From an uncultured Clostridia bacterium (GTDB taxonomy: Bacteria; Bacillota; Clostridia; Oscillospirales; Oscillospiraceae), in assembly GCA_946061345.1 (NCBI GenBank), contig CAMGRA010000045.1:1-6968 (forward strand): a DNA stretch of 6,968 nucleotides. Direction: 5' to 3'. Positions 1 through 4,350 of this stretch are shown piece by piece. Position numbers and translations under genes: made by a program. Each line of letters opens with the position of its first letter. Position 1 is the stretch's first letter. Below the pieces are notes generated by a model. The model had not been told where the DNA came from. It saw only the letters and a program-made list of their open reading frames with translations, and searched no databases.

Positions 1-425
1 CCGGAAAGCTGGGCGGGGAAATTCTTTGCCCGCTGGGCAAGACCTACCCGCTCCAAAACCTCCATTGGCTCCAGAGGATCCCGGCAGATCTGCGTCGCCA
101 TCTCCACGTTTTCAAGGGCGGTCAGGTTCTGGATCAGATTGTAAAACTGGAACACGAAGCCCACATCATAGCGGCGGTACATGGTCAGGCGGCGCGGAGG
201 ATAGGCGGAGATCTCCTCTCCGTCGATGATTACCTTGCCCGACGTGAGGCTGTCCATGCCGCCGAGGATATTCAGAAGGGTGGTCTTTCCCGCACCGGAG
301 GGGCCGACGATGACGCAGATCTCACCCCTGTCGATGGTAAAGCTGGCATCATGCAGCGCGTTGATCTTTACCTCTCCCATAGTATAAACTTTGCTGACGT
401 TCTGAAACTCCACAAAATGGCTCAT
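1..425 (-). CDS. ABC transporter ATP-binding protein, LolD/MacB type (partial, N-terminal part only)
   Basis: Reading leftward from ATG at 425-423 gives 141 complete residues before the window ends. The start reads MSHFVEFQNVSKVY. Walker A is G41-PSGAGKTT (residues 41-49) and the Q-loop glutamine is Q93 in a VGFVFQFYNLI context. The last residues, QLS plus a partial glycine codon, are the opening of the LSGGQ signature, so the signature, Walker B and H-loop lie outside. The phrases LNILGGMD and FQFYNLIQNLTALENVEM are typical of the family that powers lipoprotein release, MacB-type efflux or FtsX-like permeases in Gram-positive bacteria. The partner permease should be encoded further left on this strand. 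Substrate cannot be told. The start follows a purine-rich AGGAAGCAGGTGCGGAA stretch and an extended -10 promoter, and no alternative start upstream fits as well. The gene is separated from ppa by a terminator, so it forms its own transcription unit. Confidence 0.93.
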   Translation of the reverse strand, partial: MSHFVEFQNVSKVYTMGEVKINALHDASFTIDRGEICVIVGPSGAGKTTLLNILGGMDSLTSGKVIIDGEEISAYPPRRLTMYRRYDVGFVFQFYNLIQNLTALENVEMATQICRDPLEPMEVLERVGLAQRAKNFPAQLS

Positions 426-457
426 TTCCGCACCTGCTTCCTGTTTTATTCATGCAA

Positions 458-466
458 AGTATAGCA
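458..466 (-). promoter_or_regulatory. Extended -10 promoter for the ABC ATPase gene
   Basis: On the minus strand the bases read TGCTATACT, an extended -10 element (TG-n-TATACT) whose hexamer is at 458-463. Transcription would begin near 451, leaving a leader of about 25 nt that contains the ribosome-binding region. There is no good -35 hexamer at 16-18 nt, because that stretch is GC-rich, which is acceptable for an extended -10 promoter. The site lies downstream of the ppa terminator, as an independent promoter should. Confidence 0.55.
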
Positions 467-542
467 TAGGCGCCCGGGGAGGCGGTGAACGGTGTGTAAA
501 TTTTTCGGAACAAATGTTGCTCCCGCCTGCCTTTTGGATAAG

Positions 543-586
543 AAAAACGCTTCCTGCCATCTTTCGGATGGCAAAAAGCGTTTTTT
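543..586 (-). terminator. Rho-independent terminator of ppa, probably bidirectional
   Basis: AAAAACGCTT (543-552) pairs perfectly with AAGCGTTTTT (576-585). After a 2x2 internal loop, TGCCATC (555-561) pairs with GATGGCA (567-573) around a TTTCG loop. In the ppa direction the stem ends in TTTTTCTTAT, about 33 nt beyond the ppa stop codon. The plus strand also ends in six T (581-586), so the hairpin could stop transcripts from either side, although no plus-strand gene precedes it. Confidence 0.88.
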
Positions 587-618
587 GCCTTTAGGCGCAG
601 CCGCCGCAACATTCTTTA

Positions 619-1158
619 TTAGGGTCTATCTTCCCCGTATGCCCGCCTGTAGTTCTCCATGCAGAGGCGGATGACCTCCTCCGCCTTTTCCCTGCCGTAG
701 ACTTCGCCCGGCTCCGTGTCCTTTCCCTCCAGATTCTTGTAGATAGCGAAAAAATGCTGGATCTCCTTGGCAATATGGGGCGGCAGCTCGGAGATGTCGC
801 GATAGGAGTTGTAAGCTGGGTCTTCAAAGGGAATGGCCAGGATCTTTTCGTCTCCGCTGCCGCCGTCGAGCATGATCATCACACCGATGGGATAGCAGCG
901 TACAATGCTCATGGGACGGATCCCCTCCGAGCACAGGACCAATACGTCCAGCGGATCGCCATCGTCGGACAGCGTCAGCGGGATCAGACCGTAGTTGGCC
1001 GGGTAGTGGGTCGAGGTGTATAAGATACGGTCCAGACGCAGGGCGCCGGTCTCCTTGTCAAGCTCATATTTGTTTTTGGAGCCTTTCTCAATCTCGATCA
1101 CCGCCCAGAAATCCTCCGGTTGAATATGCTCCGCTGAAACATCTCTCCACAAGTGCAT
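619..1158 (-). CDS. ppa: Inorganic pyrophosphatase, family I (soluble)
   Basis: Hydrolyses pyrophosphate to two phosphates in the cytoplasm with Mg2+, pulling biosynthetic reactions such as nucleic acid synthesis and amino acid activation forward. The 179-residue product (E. coli enzyme about 175) shows the family I active site: E22, K30-Y-E32, R44, YPANYG (Y52, Y56), DGDPLD with D66, D68 and D71, D98, D103, K105, and Y140-K141 in HFFAIYK. These correspond to the E. coli catalytic and metal-binding residues. The reading frame could start at 1215, but ATG at 1158 is preferred. GGGGAGG (1166-1172) lies 7 nt upstream, the protein then begins where homologues do, and the promoter at 1187-1215 would place the transcript start near 1180, downstream of the longer start. 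The gene is transcribed alone, divergently from the FTR/trx/rbr operon, and is followed by a strong hairpin terminator. Confidence 0.97.
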   Translation of the reverse strand: MHLWRDVSAEHIQPEDFWAVIEIEKGSKNKYELDKETGALRLDRILYTSTHYPANYGLIPLTLSDDGDPLDVLVLCSEGIRPMSIVRCYPIGVMIMLDGGSGDEKILAIPFEDPAYNSYRDISELPPHIAKEIQHFFAIYKNLEGKDTEPGEVYGREKAEEVIRLCMENYRRAYGEDRP

Positions 1159-1165
1159 GGATTTT

Positions 1166-1172
1166 CCTCCCC
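1166..1172 (-). promoter_or_regulatory. Ribosome-binding site fixing the ppa start
   Basis: The minus strand reads GGGGAGG followed by 7 nt and ATG at 1158. This strong Shine-Dalgarno sequence selects the 179-residue product over the in-frame ATG at 1215, which has no comparable site and lies upstream of the predicted transcript start. Confidence 0.85.
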
Positions 1173-1186
1173 TTTCTGTTTTCCCT

Positions 1187-1215
1187 ATTATACACGATCC
1201 GGGCGGAATTTGCAA
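1187..1215 (-). promoter_or_regulatory. Sigma-70/A-type promoter of ppa
   Basis: On the minus strand, TTGCAA (1210-1215) and a perfect TATAAT (1187-1192) are separated by exactly 17 nt. The start point would fall near 1180, giving a leader of about 22 nt that consists mostly of the ribosome-binding site. It diverges from the promoter at 1299-1327, with about 83 nt between the two -35 elements. Confidence 0.8.
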
Positions 1216-1298
1216 ACCCGGAGCTTTTGCGGCAGATGTTTTTATGCAACCGGAAGCTGTTCAACGCGCATTTTTTTCTCCGCAATCAGCTTGCGCGC

Positions 1299-1327
1299 TT
1301 GCACATTTTTTCGGAATATGGTATAAT
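1299..1327 (+). promoter_or_regulatory. Promoter of the FTR-like/trxA/rbr operon
   Basis: TTGCAC (1299-1304), 17 nt, then TATAAT (1322-1327), preceded by TGG to form an extended -10 (TGGTATAAT). This is close to an ideal vegetative promoter. Transcription should begin near 1334, leaving a leader of about 67 nt before the first start codon. No comparable promoter is seen ahead of trxA or rbr, so this one probably serves all three genes. Confidence 0.85.
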
Positions 1328-1340
1328 ACTTATATATAGA

Positions 1341-1386
1341 GGCGGCAGGGTCGTGGCTTTGTCCAAAACCGCTTGTCAAGGCCGCC
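1341..1386 (+). promoter_or_regulatory. GC-rich inverted repeat in the operon leader, abutting the ribosome-binding site
   Basis: GGCGGC (1341-1346) and GCCGCC (1381-1386) are exact reverse complements flanking 34 nt. The right arm directly touches the Shine-Dalgarno GGGAGG (1387-1392) of the FTR-like gene. A weaker inner pairing is possible between GTGG (1353-1356) and CCGC (1369-1372). There is no T-run, so it is not a terminator. It could stabilise the messenger or modulate access to the ribosome-binding site. The pairing is seen in sequence; the role is a guess. Confidence 0.3.
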
Positions 1387-1400
1387 GGGAGGTACTTGCG

Positions 1401-1601
1401 ATGAAAGTAACGCTGAATCCCGATGCAGAGATCGTGAAAACTGTCCGGGAGGGTCTGAAGCAGACCGGCGGGTACTGTCCCTGCCGCAGGGAGCGTACCG
1501 AGGAGAACAAGTGTATGTGCCGGGAATTCCGGGAGCAGATGCAGGACCCGTCCTTCGAGGGCTTCTGCCACTGTATGCTCTACTACAAATCGCTGGACTG
1601 A
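1401..1601 (+). CDS. Ferredoxin:thioredoxin reductase catalytic-chain-like Fe-S protein (66 aa)
   Basis: A very small cytoplasmic protein with six cysteines arranged as three CxC pairs: C26-P-C28, C38-M-C40 and C56-H-C58, ending CHCMLYYK. In classical FTR the catalytic chain binds a [4Fe-4S] cluster beside a redox-active disulfide and passes ferredoxin electrons to thioredoxin. The CPC and CHC ends match that family. The classical fingerprint is CPC-X16-CPC-X8-CHC, whereas here it is CPC-X9-CMC-X15-CHC. The distance from the first to the third pair is unchanged and only the middle pair has moved by seven residues. The N-terminal extension of plant and cyanobacterial chains is missing and no variable subunit is encoded nearby. 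The start ATG has GGGAGG 8 nt upstream; longer in-frame starts overlap the promoter. It is first in an operon with trxA 27 nt downstream, which supports a thioredoxin partner. Family assignment is fairly secure; activity is inferred. Confidence 0.82.
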   Translation: MKVTLNPDAEIVKTVREGLKQTGGYCPCRRERTEENKCMCREFREQMQDPSFEGFCHCMLYYKSLD

Positions 1602-1628
1602 CCAAATCACGAGAGGAATCTGAAACAG

Positions 1629-1937
1629 ATGGAAGTTACGATCACAAAGAACAATTTTGAGGCAGAGGTCCTGCGCTCGGAGATCCCCGTGCTGGTGGAC
1701 TTCTGGGCCACCTGGTGCGGCCCGTGCCGGATGCTTGCCCCGGTCATCAGCGAGATCGCCGAAGAATACGCCGGAGCAGTCAAGGTCGGCAAGGTCAATG
1801 TGGACGAGGAGCCGGAGCTTGCCATGCAGTTCCGGGTTGACAGCATCCCCACGATGATGCTGTTCAGAGAGGGCCGGCTCGTCAACACCACCGTCGGCTT
1901 CCGCCCCAAGGAGCAGATCACCGCAATGCTGCGGTGA
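1629..1937 (+). CDS. trxA: Thioredoxin
   Basis: A 102-residue single-domain thioredoxin, a cytoplasmic dithiol carrier that reduces disulfides in enzymes such as ribonucleotide reductase and peroxidases. The active site W29-C30-G31-P32-C33 follows the conserved DFWAT segment, with buried acid D24. The cis-proline is P74 in DSIPTMMLF, and the C-terminal glycine-containing TTVGFRPKEQI helix is normal. Length matches the family (about 100-110) and there is no signal peptide. GAGAGGAA (1611-1618) is a ribosome-binding site 10 nt upstream of ATG. It is the second gene of the operon, 27 nt after the FTR-like gene and 46 nt before rubrerythrin. No NADPH-dependent thioredoxin reductase is present here, and the adjacent FTR-like protein is the obvious candidate reductant. 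Confidence 0.97.
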   Translation: MEVTITKNNFEAEVLRSEIPVLVDFWATWCGPCRMLAPVISEIAEEYAGAVKVGKVNVDEEPELAMQFRVDSIPTMMLFREGRLVNTTVGFRPKEQITAMLR

Positions 1938-1955
1938 AATACATACATAACACGG

Positions 1956-1968
1956 ACAAATTATTTGT
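1956..1968 (+). promoter_or_regulatory. Small perfect palindrome between trxA and rbr
   Basis: ACAAAT-T-ATTTGT is an exact 6-1-6 inverted repeat, 3 nt before the rbr ribosome-binding site AGGAGG (1971-1976). The 6-1-6 architecture loosely recalls Fur/PerR-type operators (7-1-7, ATTATAA half-sites), but only the central bases agree. No internal promoter is visible to pair with it, so it could equally be a weak RNA hairpin affecting rbr translation or messenger stability. Low-confidence regulatory candidate. Confidence 0.25.
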
Positions 1969-1983
1969 ATAGGAGGTTATCCC

Positions 1984-2520
1984 ATGAGCAAATACGCAGG
2001 AACACAGACCGAAAAGAACCTGGAAGCCGCCTTTGCCGGTGAATCCCAGGCCCGCAACAAGTACACCTATTTTGCATCTGCCGCGAAGAAAGAGGGCTAT
2101 GAGCAGATCGCAGCCCTGTTCCTCAAGACCGCCGAGAACGAGAAAGAGCACGCCAAGATGTGGTTCAAGGAACTCAACGGCATCGGCAACACCGCCGAAA
2201 ACCTGCTCCACGCCGCCGAGGGCGAGAACTACGAGTGGACCGATATGTACGACGGCTTTGCCAAGACCGCCGAGGAAGAGGGCTTCCCGGAACTGGCAGC
2301 CAAGTTCCGTCTGGTCGCCGCCATCGAAAAGCATCACGAGGAGCGCTACCGCGCCCTGCTAAAGAACGTGGAGATGGCAGAGGTCTTCGCCAAGAGCGAG
2401 GTCAAGGTTTGGGAGTGCCGCAACTGCGGCCATATCGTCGTCGGCACCAAGGCCCCGGAGATCTGCCCGACCTGTTCCCATCCCCAGTCCTACTTTGAAG
2501 TCCACGCGGAAAACTATTGA
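1984..2520 (+). CDS. rbr: Rubrerythrin
   Basis: A 178-residue non-haem iron peroxidase that reduces hydrogen peroxide to water in the cytoplasm of anaerobes. Residues 1 to about 138 form the ferritin-like four-helix diiron domain. The expected ligands are all present: E20, E53 and H56 (ENEKEH), E81 and E84 (GENYE), and E115 and H118 (EKHH). Residues 140-178 are a rubredoxin-like FeS4 domain with C145-RN-C148 and C161-PT-C164, which relays electrons to the diiron site. The start is fixed by AGGAGG 7 nt upstream. It is the last gene of the operon with the FTR-like protein and thioredoxin and is followed by a strong terminator. This context suggests an oxidative-stress role. The immediate electron donor, usually rubredoxin, is not encoded in the window, and whether thioredoxin or the FTR-like protein supplies electrons is unproven. 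Confidence 0.98.
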   Translation: MSKYAGTQTEKNLEAAFAGESQARNKYTYFASAAKKEGYEQIAALFLKTAENEKEHAKMWFKELNGIGNTAENLLHAAEGENYEWTDMYDGFAKTAEEEGFPELAAKFRLVAAIEKHHEERYRALLKNVEMAEVFAKSEVKVWECRNCGHIVVGTKAPEICPTCSHPQSYFEVHAENY

Positions 2521-2526
2521 TTCTTT

Positions 2527-2574
2527 CGGCCCTTCCCTCTCCGTTACAGGAGGAGGAAGGGCCGTTATTTTTTT
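2527..2574 (+). terminator. Rho-independent terminator of the redox operon
   Basis: CGGCCCTTCC (2527-2536) pairs perfectly with GGAAGGGCCG (2555-2564), with a further CTCC/GGAG pairing inside (2539-2542 with 2549-2552). TTA and seven T follow (2568-2574). It begins 7 nt after the rbr stop codon. Confidence 0.92.
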
Positions 2575-2854
2575 GTTACTCTTTTGCAGGGGAATTTTCT
2601 TGCAAAAATGGATTTTGTTTACCTTCCTCGAAAACGCGCAGTTGACAGTAATGATAATTTTTTCGGCTCTGCGCAAAAGTTATAAACAGTTTGCACAGGT
2701 TTTTGCACAAGCTGTATCCCCTGTTTTTGCAGGTCTTTTTCCCCTTCGTCCGTTTTTGGCATCGGGTGCAAACGAATTTCTTTCACGATCGAAAGTTTTT
2801 ATTTGGTTTACATAATCACATTATTTCGTCAGAATCACAAGCAACTTTTTCGGC
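2575..2854. other. AT-rich gene-free spacer between convergent operons, with repeated TTTGCA motifs
   Basis: This stretch lies between the terminators of rbr (plus) and tsaD (minus) and is clearly richer in A and T than the genes on either side. I see no supported gene: reading frames across it lack ribosome-binding sites and continue as antisense of tsaD. It holds TTTGCACA at 2690-2697 and 2702-2709, TTTGCAGG at 2583-2590 and 2726-2733, and a TTTTGCA/TGCAAAA inverted pair (2582-2588 with 2601-2607). A TTGACA at 2642-2647 has no -10 element at proper spacing, and TTTACA at 2807-2812 has only a poor partner (CAGAAT, 2830-2835). It may be simple intergenic sequence, a decayed gene or a place for a small RNA; none can be shown. 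Confidence 0.6.
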
Positions 2855-2891
2855 AAAAAAATGCAGGATGCGACAAAGCACCCTGCATTTT
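2855..2891 (-). terminator. Rho-independent terminator of the polA-rimI-tsaD operon
   Basis: On the plus strand AAAATGCAGG (2858-2867) pairs with CCTGCATTTT (2882-2891). After one A/C mismatch, TGC (2869-2871) pairs with GCA (2878-2880) around a GACAAA loop. Read on the minus strand the hairpin ends in a seven-T run (2855-2861, partly within the stem). It sits 9 nt beyond the tsaD stop codon. Confidence 0.88.
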
Positions 2892-2900
2892 GATTTCTTT

Positions 2901-3917
2901 CTACAAAGTTTCGCCCTCCATGGATTTTGTGGCGTAGGCGTTGAGGGTCTGATCGGCCAGATTTCCCGCCAGGAATTCATAGTAGCCCTGGGCGCCGATC
3001 ATGGCCGCGTTGTCCCCGCAGAGGGACAGAGGCGGCATACAGAGCCGGACGTTCCGTTTTTTGCACAGGCGGTCCAGGTCAGCCCGGATACGGCTGTTGG
3101 CCGCCACGCCGCCGGCTACCGCCAAAACGCGTCTGCCGGTCTGCTCCAGTGCAGTCTCCGTCCGGGGCAACAGCATTTCACTGACCGCCCTGGAGAAGCC
3201 TGCGCACAGGTCGGCAACCTCCACCTCTCCACCCTTTTGTCTGGTGTTGTGGATCAGATTCACCGCCGCCGTTTTCAGCCCCGAAAAGGACATATCCAGC
3301 TGATTTCCCGACAGCCTGGTATGGGGCATGAGGTAGCGGTTTTCGTCGCCGGACTGGGCAGCCTTGTCCAGGGCAGCGCCGCCGGGATAAGGCATTCCAA
3401 GGACCCGCGCCACCTTGTCAAAGCACTCCCCCGCCGCGTCATCCCGGGTGGAGCCGAGAATTTCCATGTCGGTATAGTCCTTCACGTCCACCAGCATGGT
3501 GTGGCCACCGGAGACCACCAGGCACAAAAAGGGCGGCTGCAGATCGGGATAGGCAATGTAATTGGCGGCAATATGTCCGCGGATGTGGTGGACGGGAATG
3601 AGCGGCACGTTCAGCGCCATGGCCGCCGCCTTGGCAAAGTTCACTCCCACCAGCAGCGCGCCGATCAATCCGGGGGCGTAGGTCACCGCCACGGCGTCGA
3701 TCTCCGCTCGGCAGACTCCGGCCTTTTCCAGCGCCTGCTCCGCCAGACCGTAGATGGCCTCAATGTGCTTTCTCGACGCGATCTCCGGCACCACGCCGCC
3801 GTAGATCCGGTGCAGCGGCACCTGGGAGGCGATGCAGTCCGTCAGAACCTCGCGTCCGTCCCGCACCAGGGCAACGGCTGTCTCATCGCAGGAGGATTCC
3901 ACCGAAAGTATCAGCAT
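2901..3917 (-). CDS. tsaD: tRNA N6-adenosine threonylcarbamoyltransferase
   Basis: Transfers the threonylcarbamoyl group from threonylcarbamoyl-AMP to A37 of ANN-decoding tRNAs (t6A), working with TsaB and TsaE. The 338-residue length is typical. Visible motifs of the ASKHA/Kae1 fold are VESSCDETA (6-14), the metal-binding H111 and H115 in HHIRGH, SGGHT (136-140), AAGECFDKVARVLG (161-174), SFSGLKTA (210-217), AGGVAANSRIR (268-278) and CGDNAAM with metal ligand D302. The ATG start is preceded by AAAGGAG with 7 nt spacing, placed inside the end of rimI. The rimI stop codon is 1 nt upstream, so the two are probably translationally coupled. It is the last gene of the operon. TsaB and TsaE, often encoded beside tsaD/rimI in Firmicutes, are not in this window and must be elsewhere. 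Confidence 0.97.
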   Translation of the reverse strand: MLILSVESSCDETAVALVRDGREVLTDCIASQVPLHRIYGGVVPEIASRKHIEAIYGLAEQALEKAGVCRAEIDAVAVTYAPGLIGALLVGVNFAKAAAMALNVPLIPVHHIRGHIAANYIAYPDLQPPFLCLVVSGGHTMLVDVKDYTDMEILGSTRDDAAGECFDKVARVLGMPYPGGAALDKAAQSGDENRYLMPHTRLSGNQLDMSFSGLKTAAVNLIHNTRQKGGEVEVADLCAGFSRAVSEMLLPRTETALEQTGRRVLAVAGGVAANSRIRADLDRLCKKRNVRLCMPPLSLCGDNAAMIGAQGYYEFLAGNLADQTLNAYATKSMEGETL

Positions 3918-3918
3918 A

Positions 3919-4350
3919 TTACAGCTCCTTTCGCAAAATCAGAGCATCCTCTGTTGGATTTACATAATATTTCGGCCGTCTTCCCACCTGGGCAAAGCCC
4001 AGATCGGAATACAGCGCCAGGGCCGCCTGATTGGACGGGCGCACTTCTAAGAAAAGGGTCTCGATGCCCCTGCTGTGCAAAAGCTCCGCCAGCGTACACA
4101 GGAGCTTTCTGCCCAGGCCCTGTCTGCGGCAGTCGGGAGCCACCGCCAGATTGAGCACGTCGGCCTCCGGCGGCACGGACTGGGAGCCGATATACCCCAC
4201 GACCTTGCCGTCGATTTCCGCCACCAGCCAGAGGCTCAATGGATTTTCACATTCGGCGGCCACGGAGGCTTCGCTCCAGGGGTCGGAAAAACACAGCTTT
4301 TCCAGGGCCGCGATCTGCGGCACATGGGACGGCTTCATCGGAACGATCAT
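3919..4350 (-). CDS. rimI: Ribosomal protein S18-alanine N-acetyltransferase (RimI-type GNAT)
   Basis: A 143-residue GNAT acetyltransferase. In E. coli, RimI uses acetyl-CoA to acetylate the N-terminal alanine of ribosomal protein S18; that substrate is assumed here. The acetyl-CoA pyrophosphate loop is R75-R-Q-G78-L-G80, preceded by the strand LNLAVAP. E102 (FLEVRPSNQAA) and Y114 (ALALYSDLGF) match the catalytic pair in E. coli RimI (E103, Y115). The C-terminal YYVNPTEDALILRK segment is characteristic of the RimI group. Its ATG overlaps the polA stop codon as ATGA, and it lacks a strong Shine-Dalgarno sequence, so translation probably depends on ribosomes finishing polA. It lies directly upstream of tsaD, a pairing seen in many bacteria. 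A broader protein acetyltransferase role is possible. Confidence 0.93.
   Translation of the reverse strand: MIVPMKPSHVPQIAALEKLCFSDPWSEASVAAECENPLSLWLVAEIDGKVVGYIGSQSVPPEADVLNLAVAPDCRRQGLGRKLLCTLAELLHSRGIETLFLEVRPSNQAALALYSDLGFAQVGRRPKYYVNPTEDALILRKEL

Noticed and set aside
591..827. Alternative frame over the ppa 3' end finishing in a cysteine-rich ECCGGCA tail
   Set aside because: The tail looks metal-binding, but the frame is embedded in ppa and overlaps conserved coding sequence. I see no slippery site or separate ribosome-binding site that would argue for frameshifting.
1159..1215. Longer ppa start at 1215 adding 19 residues
   Set aside because: The extension covers the predicted -10 box and transcript start, lacks a good ribosome-binding site and goes beyond the usual N-terminus of the family.
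1227..1400. N-terminal extension of the FTR-like protein in the same frame from 1227
   Set aside because: It would begin upstream of the strong promoter at 1299-1327, and ATG 1401 has a well-placed GGGAGG. The extension sequence has no family resemblance.
2642..2670. TTGACA in the convergent spacer as a promoter
   Set aside because: No acceptable -10 hexamer occurs at 16-18 nt. The AT-rich GATAAT at 2653-2658 is far too close.
2680..2710. Possible replication origin (DnaA-box-like TTATAAACA plus repeats)
   Set aside because: Only one box, at 7 of 9 matches, no DnaA/DnaN neighbours and no clear unwinding element. Kept only as a low-level repeat observation.
2691..4154. A 487-codon open frame on the plus strand
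   Set aside because: Antisense to tsaD and rimI, starts inside the AT-rich spacer without a ribosome-binding site, and has no coherent protein features. It is a shadow of the real genes.
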